Origin: Myxococcota bacterium
GTDB taxonomy: Bacteria > Myxococcota_C > UBA6777
Reading direction: 5' to 3'
Assembly (NCBI GenBank): GCA_963169055.1
Contig: CAUJFU010000327.1
Coordinates: 1-12,815 of the forward strand
DNA length: 12,815 nt
In this document: positions 7,067-12,815 of the stretch, one piece after another
Layout of the letters: each line of letters opens with the position of its first letter
Position numbering within the stretch: the stretch's first letter is position 1
Translations under genes and position numbers: made by a program
Notes under the pieces: generated by a model
The model's input: only the letters and a program-made list of their open reading frames with translations
What the model was told of the DNA's origin: nothing
Database searches by the model: none

Positions 7067-7183
7067 CCGTGTTCGCGGGATTTCAAGCGGCACCGTTGTT
7101 TGCTTGAAGAATGACTGCTCACCCCGCCAACACGGGGTCAAGAGGGCTTCGCCCTCTCGTGGGGTGTGGGGTAAAACCCCACA
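7067..7183 (+). repeat. Dispersed hairpin-rich repeat, copy 2
   Basis: This is the inverted partner of 2655-2770, with the same element order and almost the same length (117 bp). AGAGGGC (7141-7147) and GCCCTCT (7151-7157) form a perfect 7-bp stem with a TTC loop. TGTGGGGT (7165-7172) and ACCCCACA (7176-7183) form an 8-bp stem with an AAA loop. The arms of the first hairpin differ from copy 1 on both sides, yet pairing is kept. It fills the 197-bp gap between the four-cysteine gene and recD2. Confidence 0.8.
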
Positions 7184-7215
7184 AAAACCATCGAACTACG
7201 CGAGTCCTATGTGGA

Positions 7216-8109
7216 TCAGAAATCGCTGTTGGCGTTGCCCCAACGGTCTTCGACGGACGCATCATTTTTCTCGGTGGCATCGGCATAACGAACGCCTTCG
7301 CGAGGATTTGCGGCAGCGGCTTTGTCGTGTTCGCCTTCGCCTTCATGGTAGAGTTCGGAGGGAGCGGTGTCAAAGTAATCTTTGAAGAATTGGGCCATTT
7401 CTTGAAATTCGAGAGCATCGACGACTTCGACGCGATCACGCTCGGAAGGGTTGGACATATCGGGGAAGTTGATCTCGTAGAAGTTGCCCATGAAGCCTTC
7501 TTTTTTGGTGCGGTAGATCAGGCTGAGGCCCACGCGCACACCAAACAACGGTTGGCGGAACTGACGAACTTGGCTCAAGAAGCGCTCAAGCGGGGCGATG
7601 GAGCGGCCTTGGAAGTACATCAAGAAGTGCTTGCCGTTCATATCGACAGCAGCGGTGTAACGGAGGTCACAAGCGCGGCGGGCCTTACCGTCGTTGGTGC
7701 GATTCCAACGGGCGTTGGGGCATTCAGCGATCAGACCACGCGGTCCCATGCGGTGGCAGGTGTGATGTACGGGCTGTTCGACGGTGGAGTCGGGACGAAG
7801 AGCATCGTTGCTGAAACAGGCGGGGACAGGATCATTGTAGCCGTTGGGGCGAAAGGTCATCGAGCGGCGAAGACCGAGGAAGACAACCTCAACGGAGTCG
7901 TAGACATCGCCCGTCACGCGGTTATGGAATTTGCCTTCGGGTTTGTAGTCACTGGTGGGTTGGTTGACACCGATGACGGGGTAGCGAACGAATTCTTGTT
8001 CTCCGAAGATCTCGAAGCCGAGACCTTGAAACTGGGTGTTTTGTTTCATCTGTTCGCTAAGAGAGGGGGAAGTGCTTTGTTCGGTGCGTGCCAATTTGTT
8101 GCGATTCAT
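7216..8109 (-). CDS. Four-cysteine protein resembling a phage replication-region family
   Basis: I do not know a named function for this 297-residue protein. ATG 8109 is chosen over the upstream start at 8154 because GGAGG lies 7 nt before it. Four cysteines (98, 118, 130, 147) sit in a run reading CFSNDALRPD, then HHTC, AECPNARW and GKARRACDLR. This layout, C-[YFS]-S-[ND]-D-x-x-x-P followed by C..CP..W..GK..AC, is one I associate with uncharacterised proteins beside replication genes in phages; it would suit a zinc site. Parts before and after are beta-rich without membrane segments. From ~255 the protein is polar and disordered-looking and ends DRWGNANSDF, resembling the acidic, Phe-terminated tip by which SSB recruits partners. 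It lies upstream of recD2 on the same strand, separated by the repeat. Single-stranded DNA binding is a hypothesis only. Confidence 0.75.
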   Translation of the reverse strand: MNRNKLARTEQSTSPSLSEQMKQNTQFQGLGFEIFGEQEFVRYPVIGVNQPTSDYKPEGKFHNRVTGDVYDSVEVVFLGLRRSMTFRPNGYNDPVPACFSNDALRPDSTVEQPVHHTCHRMGPRGLIAECPNARWNRTNDGKARRACDLRYTAAVDMNGKHFLMYFQGRSIAPLERFLSQVRQFRQPLFGVRVGLSLIYRTKKEGFMGNFYEINFPDMSNPSERDRVEVVDALEFQEMAQFFKDYFDTAPSELYHEGEGEHDKAAAANPREGVRYADATEKNDASVEDRWGNANSDF

Positions 8110-8186
8110 CTCTGATCCTCCGTAAGGGTGGCGTTGAAAAAGAGTGCGCCACACAAGGGTTATCGTTCATCGTTTCACGTTGGCTC

Positions 8187-8218
8187 ATTCTAATGGAGGG
8201 GATGTCAGATCGTGTCAA
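8187..8218 (-). promoter_or_regulatory. Weak candidate promoter for the four-cysteine gene
   Basis: On the minus strand a perfect TTGACA (8218-8213) is followed after 20 nt by TAGAAT (8192-8187), 77 nt before the ATG. The hexamers are good, but the spacing is 3 nt longer than optimal. A GTGGCG/CGCCAC stem (8128-8133 with 8147-8152) lies in the presumed leader. Confidence 0.3.
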
Positions 8219-8244
8219 AGAAAAAACAGCATAAGAGATCACGG

Positions 8245-9747
8245 TTAACGAGATCGCACAACAGGAGCAGACGCAGGAGAAGGCACGGAAAGTCTGGGGA
8301 TGAGAGAGGGCTTAGAAGAGGAAGCCGCAGAAGCAAGGGCGCGGAGGAATTGTTGTTTTTGGCGATGGAGGTGGATCATCAAAAGTGCGCTTGGATCTTT
8401 TGCGTCTGGGCAACGCATCGCTTGGTGGATCAAGTCGATGGCTTTTTGGGGTTGATGGTTTTGAACATAAGCCGTCGCAAGAGTATCCAGAAAAGTTCCG
8501 AGGCGGGACTGGGTTTCTTGAACAGCGATCTTGGCGTGTTGAAGGGCGAGTGTGGGGTTGCGAAAGCGCCGATTATAGGCCGTTAAGAGAGTCCATGCCA
8601 TCGCGTTGTGATAGACGGATTGCCGAGGTTCTTTTTCCAAAAGACGCCCAAGCAACAACAACGCATCGCGTTCTTTATGGCGTGCAAGCAACAACATCGC
8701 CAAAGCAAGTTCGCTGCCTTCTATCCCTTCGAGACGTTGGCGCAAAGGCACGAATAAGACATCTGCGGAGGTATGACGCCCCGTCTTGGTCATCGCTTCG
8801 ATCAAGTGGATTGTATAGAGGATATTTTGCGGTGTTTTGGTGTGAAGTTCGCGGTATACCGCAAGCGATCTCTCCCATTGTTCGGTGTATTGGTACAGCG
8901 TGCCGATCTTTTCGAGGGTGGGGGTGTCGCGCTTTTTTTCAAGGGCTTTGAGCAAGGCGCGTTCTGTATTCTGCACATCGCCGCGTTGCGCCGTTTCGAG
9001 GGCTTGATGAAGAAACCAAGCATGGGTGTCTTGAGGAGCAAGCCCGATGCGCAAGCCCCAAAACAAGAATCCAAACAGACAGACCATCAAAAAGGAACCG
9101 AAACTGCGAGAAAAGCCTGTCCCGGGGATACGCCCCCAAAAAAACAATCCAAACACCACACCGCACACAAAACCCCCGATATGCGCAGCGTTGTTGATGA
9201 TGCTGATCAACTCACCGACGACAAGATTGAGCGCAACCAAAAACAAGAAAAAGTTTCGACTCCGAGGAGTGGTGCGCAAAAATCGGCCCTCGCGATCCAT
9301 CAACAAAAACACCGAAAGCGCCCCAGCCAAGCCCATAATCGCCCCCGAAGCTCCAAGCGAGACTGCGTACGGCGGCATATACAACAACGTCGCAAGATTT
9401 CCGAGCAGCAAAGCCAACACATACAATGCCGAAAAGCGCAGACTCCCTAACATCCGCTCTAAGATCGAGCCAAGGTTGTAGAGAACAAGGTTGTTTAGCA
9501 CTAGGTGCAACAGCCCCCCATGCAAAAGCCCCGCTGTAAAAAGACGAGTCACCTCGCCTCTCCAAATCAACGGGTTGATCTGCGCGCCAAAGTCACGCAT
9601 CGTTTCATACGAAAACCCCAACAACATCGGCAGATCATCATCCGCAGAACCTTGTGCGGCCATCATCAAAAACAGCACCACGTGCAGCACGAAAAAGCCC
9701 AAAGTAACGGGAAATTCTTGTACGCTTCGCAAAAAACCTGAAAACAT
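8245..9747 (-). CDS. Rhomboid intramembrane serine protease with C-terminal TPR domain
   Basis: This 500-residue protein joins an N-terminal rhomboid protease (~1-230) to a cytoplasmic helical TPR-like region (~235-450) and a Ser/Pro-rich tail. The rhomboid signatures are complete: HGGLLHLVLNN (His76, His81, Asn85/86) in the second transmembrane helix, GASGA with the nucleophile Ser134, and AHIGG with catalytic His189. About six hydrophobic helices fit the basic rhomboid core, with a further one at ~214-232. The TPR part includes AERALLKALEK-like helices (NTERALLKALEK), WERSLAVYRELHTKTP and LDTLATAYVQNHQPQKAIDLI. Rhomboids cleave transmembrane helices of client proteins within the membrane; TPRs probably select or tether clients. 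Rhomboid-TPR fusions occur in several bacterial groups. The start ATG has AGGGAG 4 nt upstream. It is divergent from the PilZ-J gene across 515 bp. The client is unknown. Confidence 0.92.
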   Translation of the reverse strand: MFSGFLRSVQEFPVTLGFFVLHVVLFLMMAAQGSADDDLPMLLGFSYETMRDFGAQINPLIWRGEVTRLFTAGLLHGGLLHLVLNNLVLYNLGSILERMLGSLRFSALYVLALLLGNLATLLYMPPYAVSLGASGAIMGLAGALSVFLLMDREGRFLRTTPRSRNFFLFLVALNLVVGELISIINNAAHIGGFVCGVVFGLFFWGRIPGTGFSRSFGSFLMVCLFGFLFWGLRIGLAPQDTHAWFLHQALETAQRGDVQNTERALLKALEKKRDTPTLEKIGTLYQYTEQWERSLAVYRELHTKTPQNILYTIHLIEAMTKTGRHTSADVLFVPLRQRLEGIEGSELALAMLLLARHKERDALLLLGRLLEKEPRQSVYHNAMAWTLLTAYNRRFRNPTLALQHAKIAVQETQSRLGTFLDTLATAYVQNHQPQKAIDLIHQAMRCPDAKDPSALLMIHLHRQKQQFLRALASAASSSKPSLIPRLSVPSPASAPVVRSR

Positions 9748-9791
9748 TCTTCTCCCTGCAGATCAATGGCGGAACACCGAGATGATGCTTT

Positions 9792-9898
9792 CGCACTCTT
9801 CTCTGACTTCCGCAAAACAACCGATTCCCGGGCTTGATCGCGCTCTTTTTGCGCTCTGCTTCGCGCTCTTCTCCAACTCCCGCAAAACAACCGATCCT
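9792..9898. repeat. Two 37-bp direct repeats, 70 bp apart
   Basis: The units at 9792-9828 and 9862-9898 match at 31 of 37 positions and share the exact core CCGCAAAACAACCGAT. The spacer is itself rich in CGCTCTTTTTGCGCTC-like sequence. Position just upstream of the rhomboid start suggests either paired binding sites or a decayed duplication. Confidence 0.65.
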
Positions 9899-10049
9899 GC
9901 GAACGCTCGTCCTGCGCGGCTTGTCTCACACAAACCCTGCGTGGCTTGTATCATAGGGGGAACCTTACTGGCAAACCAGATGCAGCCAAAACAAACCAAA
10001 CCCACACCGCGATCACGTCGTCTCTTTGGGATCACCACGCGCAAAGTTC

Positions 10050-10078
10050 TTCATAAAACGAATGAAGCGTCGTATAGT
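10050..10078 (+). promoter_or_regulatory. Candidate sigma-70-type promoter of the PilZ-J gene
   Basis: TTCATA (10050-10055) and TATAGT (10073-10078) are separated by exactly 17 nt, matching the consensus at four and five of six positions. Transcription would start near 10085 and leave a leader of ~178 nt before the ATG at 10263. Confidence 0.4.
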
Positions 10079-10092
10079 GTTGGACCGTACGC

Positions 10093-10111
10093 GGCTTTTG
10101 TCGCAAAAGCC
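10093..10111 (+). other. Perfect 8-bp hairpin in the PilZ-J leader
   Basis: GGCTTTTG (10093-10100) and CAAAAGCC (10104-10111) form a perfect stem with a TCG loop, immediately after the expected transcription start. There is no T-run after it, so it is more likely a leader structure or operator than an intrinsic terminator. Confidence 0.45.
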
Positions 10112-10262
10112 CGTTGGCTCTCTACAACGAACCAACTCTCGCATTTTGTGAAGAAGACTCCCCAAGACCCGACAAAGAACGCGCACGTCCGTCTCTTTCG
10201 GTATCGTCCACCTGATCGATGCTCTGCTCTCCAACGCATCCTATTGGATAGGCGAGGATTTT

Positions 10263-11201
10263 ATGAAGGCTCCACAGATCTCCAATCAGCCCGGTCCCCA
10301 ATGCGAACTGGCGATCCGTATCCGCTTCAACAACATGCAGCGTTTCCGCGAAGAATATGAGCGCCAAATCGGTCGCGGAAATTATTTCGTCAAATCACCG
10401 CGCAACAAGCCCATCGGAACACGCGTCCAATTGGTCTTTTTGCTCGAAAGCATCGAAGGCTTCGAGATCTGGAGTTGGGGGGAAGTCGATCAAGTGATCA
10501 GCGCCGAAGAAGCCGATCTCCTCGGTGGTCAGCCCGGTATGGAAATCCGCTTGATGGATATGACTCCCCAACGACGCAAAGAACTCGAACACCTCATGAC
10601 CTTTGACGACAACACCTTCGCACCCCAAGGCCAACAGCCCATACATCGAGGCTCTTTCCCCCCCACCGAAGAACAAGACAGCCTCAAAAAGCAACTGGAA
10701 AGCCTTCAACTTTACGCACGCCGAGGGGACTATTACAACCTACTCAAACTCCCCAAAAATGCGACCCCTTCGGAGATCCGCGATGCCTACCGTCAACGCT
10801 CCAAAGAATACCATCCCGATCAACACTACCGCAAACTCCCGCAAGAACTCCACTCCCTGCTTCAAGACGTCTTTCAACACATCACCGAAGCCTACCGCGT
10901 CTTGATGGACCCCGCACAACGCGCTAGTTATGACGCCAAAATCGGCAATTATACCAACCCTCTCGCCGCCCATGCCTCCCAAGGGCACGTCAAACAACAA
11001 GAAGCCTTTCAGAAAAATTACGAACAGATGGTCGCCCCTCGCAAACAAAAAGTCGACCTCCTCTCCCGCGAAGCCGAAGCCGACGCCCTCAAAGGCAACG
11101 TCCAAGGCGCTATCAGCAAGCTCCAACTCGCCCTCACTCTCGACCCTCTCAATGCCTCCGTCAAAAAACGCATCAAAGAACTCAAAGAACAATTGCCTTA
11201 A
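10263..11201 (+). CDS. PilZ-like, J-domain and TPR fusion protein
   Basis: This is a 312-residue soluble three-part protein. Residues ~15-105 resemble the divergent PilZ-like domain of myxobacteria (TIGR02266 type): FREEYERQIGRGNYFVKS, then PIGTRVQLVFLL, WGEVDQV and PGMEIRLMDM. The canonical c-di-GMP motif RxxxR...D/NxSxxG is not complete, so nucleotide binding is doubtful. Residues ~157-228 are a J domain with YYNLLKLPKNATPSEIRDAYR, the HPD triad at 184-186 that stimulates DnaK ATPase, and YRVLMDPAQRASYD. Residues ~272-305 form one TPR-like hairpin (REAEADALKGNVQGAISKLQLAL). It lacks the Gly/Phe and zinc regions of DnaJ, so it is a specialised DnaK co-chaperone rather than DnaJ. GCGAGGA precedes the ATG by 4 nt. 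It converges with the membrane-protein gene across 22 bp. Confidence 0.87.
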   Translation: MKAPQISNQPGPQCELAIRIRFNNMQRFREEYERQIGRGNYFVKSPRNKPIGTRVQLVFLLESIEGFEIWSWGEVDQVISAEEADLLGGQPGMEIRLMDMTPQRRKELEHLMTFDDNTFAPQGQQPIHRGSFPPTEEQDSLKKQLESLQLYARRGDYYNLLKLPKNATPSEIRDAYRQRSKEYHPDQHYRKLPQELHSLLQDVFQHITEAYRVLMDPAQRASYDAKIGNYTNPLAAHASQGHVKQQEAFQKNYEQMVAPRKQKVDLLSREAEADALKGNVQGAISKLQLALTLDPLNASVKKRIKELKEQLP

Positions 11202-11223
11202 TCCGACGCGCATACGCGCCCAA

Positions 11224-12585
11224 TCACTCCTGTCTCGATAGGATTTGCGCGGTTGTCTTGGCCTCGTGAGGCGTTGCCACCACCTCCCCAAACAACCATA
11301 CCGCTGCTTCTTTTGCATCGACGCGACACGGTAAAACCGCGCAGCGCCCGTTCCCCCCCTCTTTCCAAAACAAAACACCCCGACACCACGCCACAGAATC
11401 CCATCTCTCGATCGGCATCCGCTCCCGCCAACCCACACGCCGCATCCACGGCTCTCCCTTCACGCGCACCATCCAAGCCACCGCACCCGACGGATCCAAC
11501 GCCAAGATCAGCACACTCAACACCAAGATCCACCACGATGTCCAATGCAGCGCACTCCCCCACACCGCAAAGCGCACCAGATCCCACAACAGCCACACAC
11601 CCAACCCAACAAGGCTTACCCGCACGACACCACGATAACAACGTAACGCTCGCATCGGCCCGAACCATCGAAGCATCCCTTCCTTTGGAATACATCCCTC
11701 TCCCGCAAAACGGCACGCCAAAACAACCCCCCCCAACCCCAGAAAAAAATGCAACACACCACGCCCCCACGACGACGCCATCCCTCCTGCCTTCGCAAAT
11801 CCCCACCACCAGATCGCGCACCACACAACACACAATACCCAACCCAACACCACACGCCACCGCTTCAATCGAGGTATCTCGCCCTGCCCTTGCACCGCCT
11901 CCAACGAACATCCTGACGACAAAAACAACGCTTCTCCGCTGCCGTACTTCACTTCCCACGCGCCCTCTCCCAACCGCTGCGCAACAAAACCTTCTTCCAT
12001 CCCCGCCAATCCAGCCTTTTGGGCATCCAAGATTTCTTTTGCCCATCGTTCGGCCTCTTGCGCATCCGCCGCTTCGATATCAAAGCCTCGACCACGCTCA
12101 TCGCGCAATCGAACAAACACACCCTCTCTCCATACATGCCGAAGATGCACAAACCGCATTCGTTGCAAAGCAAACCCACCCACCCAGACACCATCTTCCT
12201 CCAGCCACACCCGCTGTTTTCGCACCCAAAAGATCCGCACCACCACCGCAATCCCCAGCGCGAGCGCCGCCCAACCGTGACTCCCAACGTACGCCAAACA
12301 CAACGATCCCCCACCCAACCCATCAAGGCACATCATCCCCATCCGTTCGACTTTTCCCGCCGCTCCACGCAAAAAATAACGCGCACGCTGCCCTTCTCCC
12401 CCCAGACACGAATGCGCCGCCAACAACAACCATACTCCTCCGCCCACCTGACCCCACGCCAACCACAATGCATCCCAACCACCCATCGGCCCCCATTGCC
12501 CCCATAAACTCGAAAACAACAGAAACGGGCACCACCACAACACCAGCAAATGATCGTGATCGCTTGGCGGATCAGTCCAACACAT
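11224..12585 (-). CDS. Polytopic membrane protein with PH-like soluble segments
   Basis: I do not recognise a named family for this 453-residue protein. Hydrophobic segments lie at about 12-29, 38-58, 94-120, 244-264, 277-292, 320-340 and 349-364. Between them is a soluble part at ~121-190: VWLEEDGVWVGG, then MRFVHLRHVWREGVFVRLRDERGRGFDI and AEAERW-like helix. This strand pattern closing with a helix resembles bacterial PH-like domains. A second similar part runs from ~372 to 436 (VRVKGEPWMRRVGWRERMPIERW onward). Trp content is high. The ATG at 12585 overlaps the folE stop by 14 bp, so translation is probably coupled; AAAGGCGA lies ~8 nt upstream. The opposite strand carries a long Pro/Thr-rich open frame that I regard as a compositional artefact. 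A role in envelope signalling or trafficking would be a guess. Confidence 0.75.
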   Translation of the reverse strand: MCWTDPPSDHDHLLVLWWCPFLLFSSLWGQWGPMGGWDALWLAWGQVGGGVWLLLAAHSCLGGEGQRARYFLRGAAGKVERMGMMCLDGLGGGSLCLAYVGSHGWAALALGIAVVVRIFWVRKQRVWLEEDGVWVGGFALQRMRFVHLRHVWREGVFVRLRDERGRGFDIEAADAQEAERWAKEILDAQKAGLAGMEEGFVAQRLGEGAWEVKYGSGEALFLSSGCSLEAVQGQGEIPRLKRWRVVLGWVLCVVWCAIWWWGFAKAGGMASSWGRGVLHFFLGLGGVVLACRFAGEGCIPKEGMLRWFGPMRALRCYRGVVRVSLVGLGVWLLWDLVRFAVWGSALHWTSWWILVLSVLILALDPSGAVAWMVRVKGEPWMRRVGWRERMPIERWDSVAWCRGVLFWKEGGNGRCAVLPCRVDAKEAAVWLFGEVVATPHEAKTTAQILSRQE

Positions 12586-12815
12586 CGGAAGATTCGCCTT
12601 TATCGCCCAATCCAGAAGACTTGCTCTCTTGGATCAACAACGCCAACGGCCCTGTTTGTGCAGCAGCCTCACTTCCAAATTTCCCGATCGCCGCAAGAAA
12701 TTGTAGCTGGATCGCAGGTTCTCGAAAACGCCCTTCATAAGCCGATGTCACCGTCACACTCGCTTCGTCTTGAATACCGCGCATCGCCACGCACAAATGA
12801 CTCGCCTCGATCCAT
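12572..12815 (-). CDS. folE: GTP cyclohydrolase I, C-terminal part
   Basis: The last 80 codons of a gene whose start lies beyond the right edge. The visible protein begins WIEASHLCVAMRGIQDEAS and continues VTVTSAYEGRF, which matches the C-terminal core of FolE. The Cys in SHLCVAMRG corresponds to the third zinc ligand (Cys181 in E. coli), and the following strand carries the conserved Thr-Ser run. FolE converts GTP to 7,8-dihydroneopterin triphosphate, the first step of folate (or tetrahydrobiopterin/queuosine-related) pterin synthesis, as a cytosolic homodecamer. After LQFLAAI, where most bacterial FolE proteins end, this one continues for about 38 residues with an acidic, Ser-rich tail. The TGA at 12572-12574 lies inside the start of the downstream membrane-protein gene. 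The first visible whole codon is at 12814-12812. Confidence 0.9.
   Translation of the reverse strand, partial: WIEASHLCVAMRGIQDEASVTVTSAYEGRFREPAIQLQFLAAIGKFGSEAAAQTGPLALLIQESKSSGLGDKGESSDVLD

Larger units (their letters stand above)
9748..10262. other. 515-bp divergent intergenic region without a credible gene
   Basis: No open frame here has a ribosome site or recognisable protein; the short frames are Arg/Ser-rich and overlap one another. The half next to the rhomboid gene holds direct repeats (9792-9898). A second, shorter near-repeat pair is CCTGCGCGGCTTGTCTCA/CCTGCGTGGCTTGTATCA at 9911 and 9936. The half next to the PilZ-J gene holds a candidate promoter (10050-10078) and a hairpin (10093-10111). 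Confidence 0.6.

Noticed and set aside
7111-8115. 334-codon open frame on the plus strand opposite the four-cysteine gene
   Set aside because: Its first residues come from the repeat at 7067-7183, it lacks a ribosome site, and its Gly/Val/Ala-rich composition is typical of antisense shadow. The minus-strand gene has a good ribosome site and family-like motifs.
9763-10044. 93-codon minus-strand frame in the 515-bp intergenic region
   Set aside because: It has no ribosome site, it is built mostly from the direct repeats, and other frames overlap it with equal claim.
11253-12740. 495-codon open frame on the plus strand opposite the membrane-protein gene
   Set aside because: It is almost all Pro, Thr, Ser, His and Arg, has no recognisable domain, and runs across the real end of folE. 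The strong C/A bias of this strand removes stop codons by itself, while the minus-strand frame has ordered membrane and PH-like segments.

Overview
The window looks like part of a bacterial chromosome, probably from the Myxococcota/Bradymonadota side of the former Deltaproteobacteria. The best clue is the gene at 10263-11201. It starts with a divergent PilZ-like domain of the kind expanded in myxobacteria, fused to a J domain. The rhomboid-TPR fusion, moderate G+C, tight gene packing and purine-rich ribosome binding sites fit this. The assignment is an inference; no rRNA or marker tree is available here.

Left edge (1-491): the window opens in the last ~77 bp of what looks like an IS200/IS605-type (TnpB) element. 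Its hairpin-rich end is fused to a dual-specificity-phosphatase-like gene on the minus strand, which loses everything after its first ~58 codons. A divergent intergenic stretch follows.

Lipid and cofactor block (492-4454): a three-histidine-box acyl desaturase (+) faces a membrane-anchored alpha/beta hydrolase (-) across 17 bp. A ketopantoate-reductase-like gene (-) lies behind the hydrolase, separated from it by a ~116-bp hairpin-rich repeat. Divergent from it is a HemJ-type protoporphyrinogen oxidase gene (+).

DNA-metabolism block (4451-8109): a RecD2-type helicase (-) converges on hemJ so tightly that both stop codons lie in one CTAG. Upstream of recD2 is a second, inverted copy of the repeat. 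Before it is a gene (-) for a four-cysteine protein that resembles proteins of phage replication regions and has an SSB-like acidic C-terminal tip.

Membrane and signalling block (8245-12815): a rhomboid protease with a C-terminal TPR domain (-), then a 515-bp divergent intergenic region with direct repeats, a candidate promoter and a hairpin. Next come the PilZ-like/J-domain/TPR protein (+) and a convergent polytopic membrane protein with PH-like soluble segments (-). The start of the last gene overlaps the end of a GTP cyclohydrolase I gene (folE, -) that runs off the right edge.

Most genes look like vertically inherited housekeeping or envelope functions. The items most worth following are the four-cysteine protein, the structured repeat family, the IS-end/guide-RNA remnant, and the PilZ-J-TPR fusion.
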